A stretch of DNA of 64,000 bases, taken from positions 620,001 through 684,000 of the forward strand of contig NZ_QHKY01000002.1 of the NCBI RefSeq assembly GCF_003194605.1, given 5' to 3'. The notes beneath the pieces were generated by a model that did no database searches, was not told the DNA's origin, and saw only the letters and a list, made by a program, of their open reading frames with translations. The position numbers were made by a program, and so were the translations under genes. Positions 60,900 through 64,000 of the stretch are shown here, in pieces (position 1 is the first letter of the stretch; the number at the start of each line of letters is the position of its first letter). This DNA is from Nocardioides gilvus. GTDB lineage: Bacteria; Actinomycetota; Actinomycetes; Propionibacteriales; Nocardioidaceae.

Positions 60900-61409
60900 T
60901 CACAGCGCCGGCGCGAGGCTCCCGAACTGACTGCGATGGAACACCAGCGGCGACAACGCAAGGCTGCCGTGCTCGACTGCGTGCAGCTCCAGCAGCACGA
61001 GAACGTGGTCGCCGGCGTCGACCTCCCGGTGGACCGTCGTGTCGAATGCCGCGAGCCCGTCGTCGATGATCACAGCGCCCTCCGTCGTGACCGTGTGCGC
61101 GACCCCGGCGAACCGCTCGTCGACAGGTCCCGCGAGCTGGCGGCACAGCGGGCCGTGGGTGTCGGCCAGGACGGTCAGTCCGAGGTGCGTGGCTCGCCGT
61201 AGGTCCGGCCAGGTCTTGGAGGTGGCGGCGAGGCTGATGGACACCAACGGCGGGTCCAGGCTGACGCTGGTGAAACTGCTCGCCGCCAGGCCCAGCAGTT
61301 GGCCGTCGACCTCGGCGGCCACCGCGACGACCCCGGTCGGGAAGGATCCGAACGCTTCGCGCAGTCGCACCGGGTCGAGGTCCTGGTTGGTCCGGAACGT
61401 GCTGGTCAT
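60900..61409 (-). CDS. Flavin reductase domain protein
   Basis: A 169-residue protein of the Flavin_Reduct family (HpaC/ActVB-like). The core is FGSFPTGVVAVAAEVDGQLLG, followed by FTSVSLDPPLVSISLA, where flavin binds. It supplies reduced FMN or FAD to a partner monooxygenase. The start ATG at 61409 has AGGAG before it and overlaps the stop of the FMN reductase gene by 4 bp (ATGA). It is the last gene of the LLM operon. Confidence 0.92.
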   Translation of the reverse strand: MTSTFRTNQDLDPVRLREAFGSFPTGVVAVAAEVDGQLLGLAASSFTSVSLDPPLVSISLAATSKTWPDLRRATHLGLTVLADTHGPLCRQLAGPVDERFAGVAHTVTTEGAVIIDDGLAAFDTTVHREVDAGDHVLVLLELHAVEHGSLALSPLVFHRSQFGSLAPAL

Positions 61410-61930
61410 GAGCTCTCCTGGGTGAGTAGCGATGTCACGATCGGCCGCGTGACGCTGAGCCACTCGGCGTAGGCGGTTGGGTCGTCGTACTGCTTGTCGA
61501 TCACGAAGAGACCCCGGCCGGGCACGGTCGCGCCGAGCTCGGTGAGCACCGGTCGCAACGTGTGCTCGGGGGCCATCGAGTGCGCCGGAGACCCCCCGAG
61601 CAGGAGAGGGACGGCGACACCTGTCAGCCCTGTGTCGCTGTCGAATCGGTCGAGGAAGAGCTTCAGCAGTCCGGTGTAGGCGCCCTTGTAGGTCGGCGAG
61701 GCGACCACGACGAGACCGGCCTTGCCCACCTGCCCGACGAGCCGGGCGACGTCGGGATCGGACCAGTCGAGCACGGCCGCGCCGAGCGTGGCGAGGTCGA
61801 CGACGAGGTCCGGCTCGCGCCCGGCAAGCTCGCGTGCCACGTAGGTGGCGGCCTCCAGCGTGCGCGACGCGGCCTTCGGGTTGCCGACCACGACGGCGAC
61901 GGTTGTAGGGACGGCAGGGAGATCAGACAC
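61406..61930 (-). CDS. NADPH-dependent FMN reductase
   Basis: A 174-residue flavodoxin-fold reductase of the MsuE/SsuE-like group. The P-loop-like VVVGNPKAASRTLEAATYVA at residues about 12-31 and the SPTYKGAYTGLLKLFLDRF block near 80-98 are diagnostic. It reduces FMN with NADPH for the LLM monooxygenases. GTG at 61930 overlaps the stop of the upstream LLM gene by 8 bp, and its stop overlaps the flavin reductase start, so it is fully embedded in the operon. Having two different reductases is unusual. Confidence 0.92.
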   Translation of the reverse strand: MSDLPAVPTTVAVVVGNPKAASRTLEAATYVARELAGREPDLVVDLATLGAAVLDWSDPDVARLVGQVGKAGLVVVASPTYKGAYTGLLKLFLDRFDSDTGLTGVAVPLLLGGSPAHSMAPEHTLRPVLTELGATVPGRGLFVIDKQYDDPTAYAEWLSVTRPIVTSLLTQESS

Positions 61931-63260
61931 CGGCCACCTCGACGTCGAACTGGTTGGCCGGCCGAGGGAGTCCGTAGTGCTCGCGCAGGGTGCTGCCGGT
62001 GTACTCGCTTCGGAAGAGCCCACGAGCGCGCAGGATGGGCACGACCGTCTCGACGAACGTCTCCAGCCCCGAGGGCAGCGAGGCACCCATGACGTTGAAG
62101 CCGTCGGCCGCGCCCTGGACGAACCAGGTCTCCATCTGGTCCGCGATCTGCTCGGGCGTCCCGATGGTGACGTTGTGGCCGCGCCCGCCTCCGAGGCGGC
62201 TGAGCAGCTGGCGAACCGTCAGGTTCTCCCGCTGAGCCAGGTCGATGACCAGGCGGGCGCGGGAGTCGAAGCCTTCACGGACCTCCTGCTCGACGACCTC
62301 ACGCGGGAGAGGTGCGTCGAGATCGATGGTTGCCTCGTCGATCTCGAGGTACGTCGCCAGTTGCCGTAGGCCGTACGCCGGGATCCGCAGATCCTCCAGC
62401 TGCTGGGCCTTCGCGGTCGCTTCGGCCTCCGTGGCGCCGATGATCGGCACCAGGCCGGGGAGCACGAGCACGTGGTCGGGGTTGCGTCCCTCGGCCGCGA
62501 CTCGCCGCTTGATGTCGGCGTAGAAGCCCTGCGCCTGCTCCAAGGTCTGGTGCGCAACGAAGATCGCCTCGGCATGCCTGGCGGCAAACGCCTTGCCCTG
62601 CTCGGACGCTCCTGCCTGCACCAGGAGAGGGTGACCCTGGACGGGCCGCGGGACGTTGAGGGGGCCGGCCACCCGGAAGTGCGTACCGACGTGGTCGATC
62701 GCCCGCAGCTGGGCGGGGTCACCCCAGCGGCCACCTTCTTGGTCGCCCAGGAAGTGCCCGTCCCCCCACGAGTCCCAGAGCTTCTTTGCCACGTCCAGGA
62801 ACTCGTCGGCCCGCTGATAGCGGGTGGCCTGGAGCGGTCGCTCGGCGAGGGAGAAGTTGGCCGCCTCCTCCTGGGTGGCGGAGGTGACGATGTTCCATCC
62901 GGCGCGTCCTCGGGAGACGTGATCCACCGACGCGAACCGTCGCGCCAGCGCATAGGGCTCGTTGTAGGTCGTCGACGCGGTCGCGATCAGGCCGATTCGC
63001 TCGGTCGCCCCCGCCACGGCGGTCAGGATGGTCAACGGCTCGAACTGTCCCGAGGCCCGGAATTCACCGGTGCCCGTCGCGACCGATCCGTCGGCCAGGA
63101 AGATGGAGTCGAACTTGGCGGCCTCGGCGATCTGCGCGAGCCGGACGAAGTGCTGGACGTCCAGCGCCGCACCGGGGTCGATGTCGGGCAACCGCCAGGA
63201 CGCCTCGTGGTGGCCCGCTTCCATGAGGAAGGCGTTGAGGTGGAGCTGCTTCTGTGTCAT
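61923..63260 (-). CDS. LLM-class flavin-dependent monooxygenase (NtaA/SnaA/DszA type)
   Basis: A 445-residue TIM-barrel enzyme. The N-terminal KQLHLNAFLMEAGHHEASWR is typical of the NtaA/SnaA/DszA group, and the core holds FDSIFLADGSV, TASTTYNEPYALARRFASVD, GRAGWNIVTSATQEEAANF and the late FNVMGASLPSGLE. It uses FMNH2 and O2. Members cleave nitrilotriacetate, dibenzothiophene sulfone or other C-S or C-N bonds, so the substrate cannot be named. The C-terminus shares FRSEYTGSTLREHYGLPRP with the next gene, a tandem paralogue. ATG at 63260. Confidence 0.93.
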   Translation of the reverse strand: MTQKQLHLNAFLMEAGHHEASWRLPDIDPGAALDVQHFVRLAQIAEAAKFDSIFLADGSVATGTGEFRASGQFEPLTILTAVAGATERIGLIATASTTYNEPYALARRFASVDHVSRGRAGWNIVTSATQEEAANFSLAERPLQATRYQRADEFLDVAKKLWDSWGDGHFLGDQEGGRWGDPAQLRAIDHVGTHFRVAGPLNVPRPVQGHPLLVQAGASEQGKAFAARHAEAIFVAHQTLEQAQGFYADIKRRVAAEGRNPDHVLVLPGLVPIIGATEAEATAKAQQLEDLRIPAYGLRQLATYLEIDEATIDLDAPLPREVVEQEVREGFDSRARLVIDLAQRENLTVRQLLSRLGGGRGHNVTIGTPEQIADQMETWFVQGAADGFNVMGASLPSGLETFVETVVPILRARGLFRSEYTGSTLREHYGLPRPANQFDVEVAGV

Positions 63261-63273
63261 GACCCGGGGCTCC

Positions 63274-64000
63274 TCAGGCGCTGGCGACGGTGGCCGCCGG
63301 GCCGCCCGCGTCGCTGTAGATGGAATCGGGACGGGGCAGGCCGTAGTGCTCGCGCAGGGTGCTCCCGGCGTACTCGGTCCGGAAGATGCCGCGGTCCTGG
63401 AGGATCGGCACGACCTGCTCGGTGAACGCGTCCAGCAGCTGCGGGTAGAGCGGCGGCATGACGTTGAAGCCGTCTGCGGCGCCACCGTGGAACCAGTCGC
63501 TGATGATGTCGGCGACCTGCAGGGGTGTGCCGGCCACCACGTTGTGCCCACGAGCGCCGGCGAGCCGGTGCAGCAGTTGGCGCAGGGTGGGCCGGTCTCG
63601 CTCGACGATGTTGGCGACGACCTGGAGGCGGCTGCGGTTGTTGTCGAGCACGTTGCCGCTGCCCGCGAAGAACTCGGTGGGGACCACCTCGTCGAGCTCG
63701 AGATGGCGCAGCGAGATGCCAGCCAGTCCTTCGAGCTGCCCCAGCCCGTACGCCGGCACGGTGAGGGAGTTGACGTACTGCTGGAGGTCCTTGGCCTCGG
63801 ACTCGGTGTCACCCAGGAACGGGCTGATGCCGGGCAGGATCTTCACGTGGTCGGGGTTGCGCCCGAACTGGCGGGCGCGGGTCTTGATGTCGTCGTGGAA
63901 CGCCTTCGCGTCACCCAGGGTCTGGTGGGCGGTGAAGATCGCCTCTGCGTTGCGAGCGGCGAAGACCCGGCCATCGTTGGACGAGCCGGCCTGCACGTAG
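63274..64000 (-). CDS. LLM-class flavin-dependent monooxygenase, C-terminal part (cut by right edge)
   Basis: Reading leftward, 242 codons enter from the right edge and end at a stop at 63274. The sequence matches the C-terminal half of the neighbouring LLM enzyme: YVQAGSSNDGRVFAARNAEA, HVKILPGISPFLGDTE and FRTEYAGSTLREHYGLPRP. Its N-terminus lies beyond the window. It lies 13 bp upstream of the second LLM gene, so the four minus-strand genes are one operon: two LLM enzymes, an FMN reductase and a flavin reductase. Confidence 0.92.
   Translation of the reverse strand, partial: YVQAGSSNDGRVFAARNAEAIFTAHQTLGDAKAFHDDIKTRARQFGRNPDHVKILPGISPFLGDTESEAKDLQQYVNSLTVPAYGLGQLEGLAGISLRHLELDEVVPTEFFAGSGNVLDNNRSRLQVVANIVERDRPTLRQLLHRLAGARGHNVVAGTPLQVADIISDWFHGGAADGFNVMPPLYPQLLDAFTEQVVPILQDRGIFRTEYAGSTLREHYGLPRPDSIYSDAGGPAATVASA

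Overview
This 64 kb window is GC-rich chromosomal DNA from an actinobacterium, most likely a Nocardioides-like member of the Nocardioidaceae (an inference, not a search result). The main reasons are the very high GC, frequent GTG and TTG starts, a bacterial proteasome activator of the Bpa type, a TadA/TadA-associated pair, a stand-alone biotinyl carrier protein, and many products of typical actinobacterial families. There is no phage, transposase, rRNA operon or CRISPR array. About 61 protein genes are supported, plus one tRNA (Ser, anticodon CGA). Two genes are cut by the window edges: a malic enzyme on the left and a flavin-dependent monooxygenase on the right.

Layout. 1-13 kb: malic enzyme (partial), DoxX-like protein, secreted SGNH hydrolase, a divergent methylenetetrahydrofolate-reductase-like protein, an acyl-CoA dehydrogenase with palindromic operators, a methyltransferase, two GNAT proteins, a membrane alpha/beta hydrolase, a hotdog thioesterase, a secreted M4 metalloprotease and prephenate dehydratase. 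13.5-26 kb: DUF4446 protein, a PAP2-diacylglycerol kinase fusion, serS with two HAD phosphatases, a TIMP-like secreted protein, an ECF sigma factor with a membrane partner, Bpa, quinone oxidoreductase, a MobA-like protein and a nitrilase. 26-33 kb: large membrane proteins, two adjacent secreted proteins (CAP-like and matrixin-like) that share an N-terminal module, tRNA-Ser, tadA with its partner, and upp. 33.5-38 kb: pntAB, a 2'-5' RNA ligase and a VIT1-like transporter. 38-41 kb: a tight three-gene cassette (N-formylglutamate amidohydrolase, DUF1704/QEGLA metallopeptidase, ATP-grasp ligase). 41.1-42.5 kb: a duplicated gene junction that brackets a membrane protein gene. 42.5-51.4 kb: acyl-CoA dehydrogenase, GAF histidine kinase, sirtuin, and a sulfur operon (MBL-rhodanese plus TauE) with CsoR/CstR-type operators, then AlkD-like and SLC13 proteins. 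51.4-56.7 kb: a PadR regulator with ABC-FtsX transporter, a carboxyethyl-ornithine-synthase-like dehydrogenase and a second TauE. 56.7-64 kb: an FAD protein fused to a TTC38-like helical repeat, a divergent ROK regulator, and an operon of two LLM monooxygenases with two flavin reductases.

The strongest leads for undescribed biology are the amidohydrolase/DUF1704/ATP-grasp cassette, the FAD-TTC38 fusion beside a flavin monooxygenase operon, the promoter whose spacer is a CsoR/CstR-like palindrome, a family of about 50-bp dispersed hairpin repeats (five copies seen), and the duplicated junction around 41-42.5 kb. All functional statements rest on reading motifs and gene context; no database search was run.
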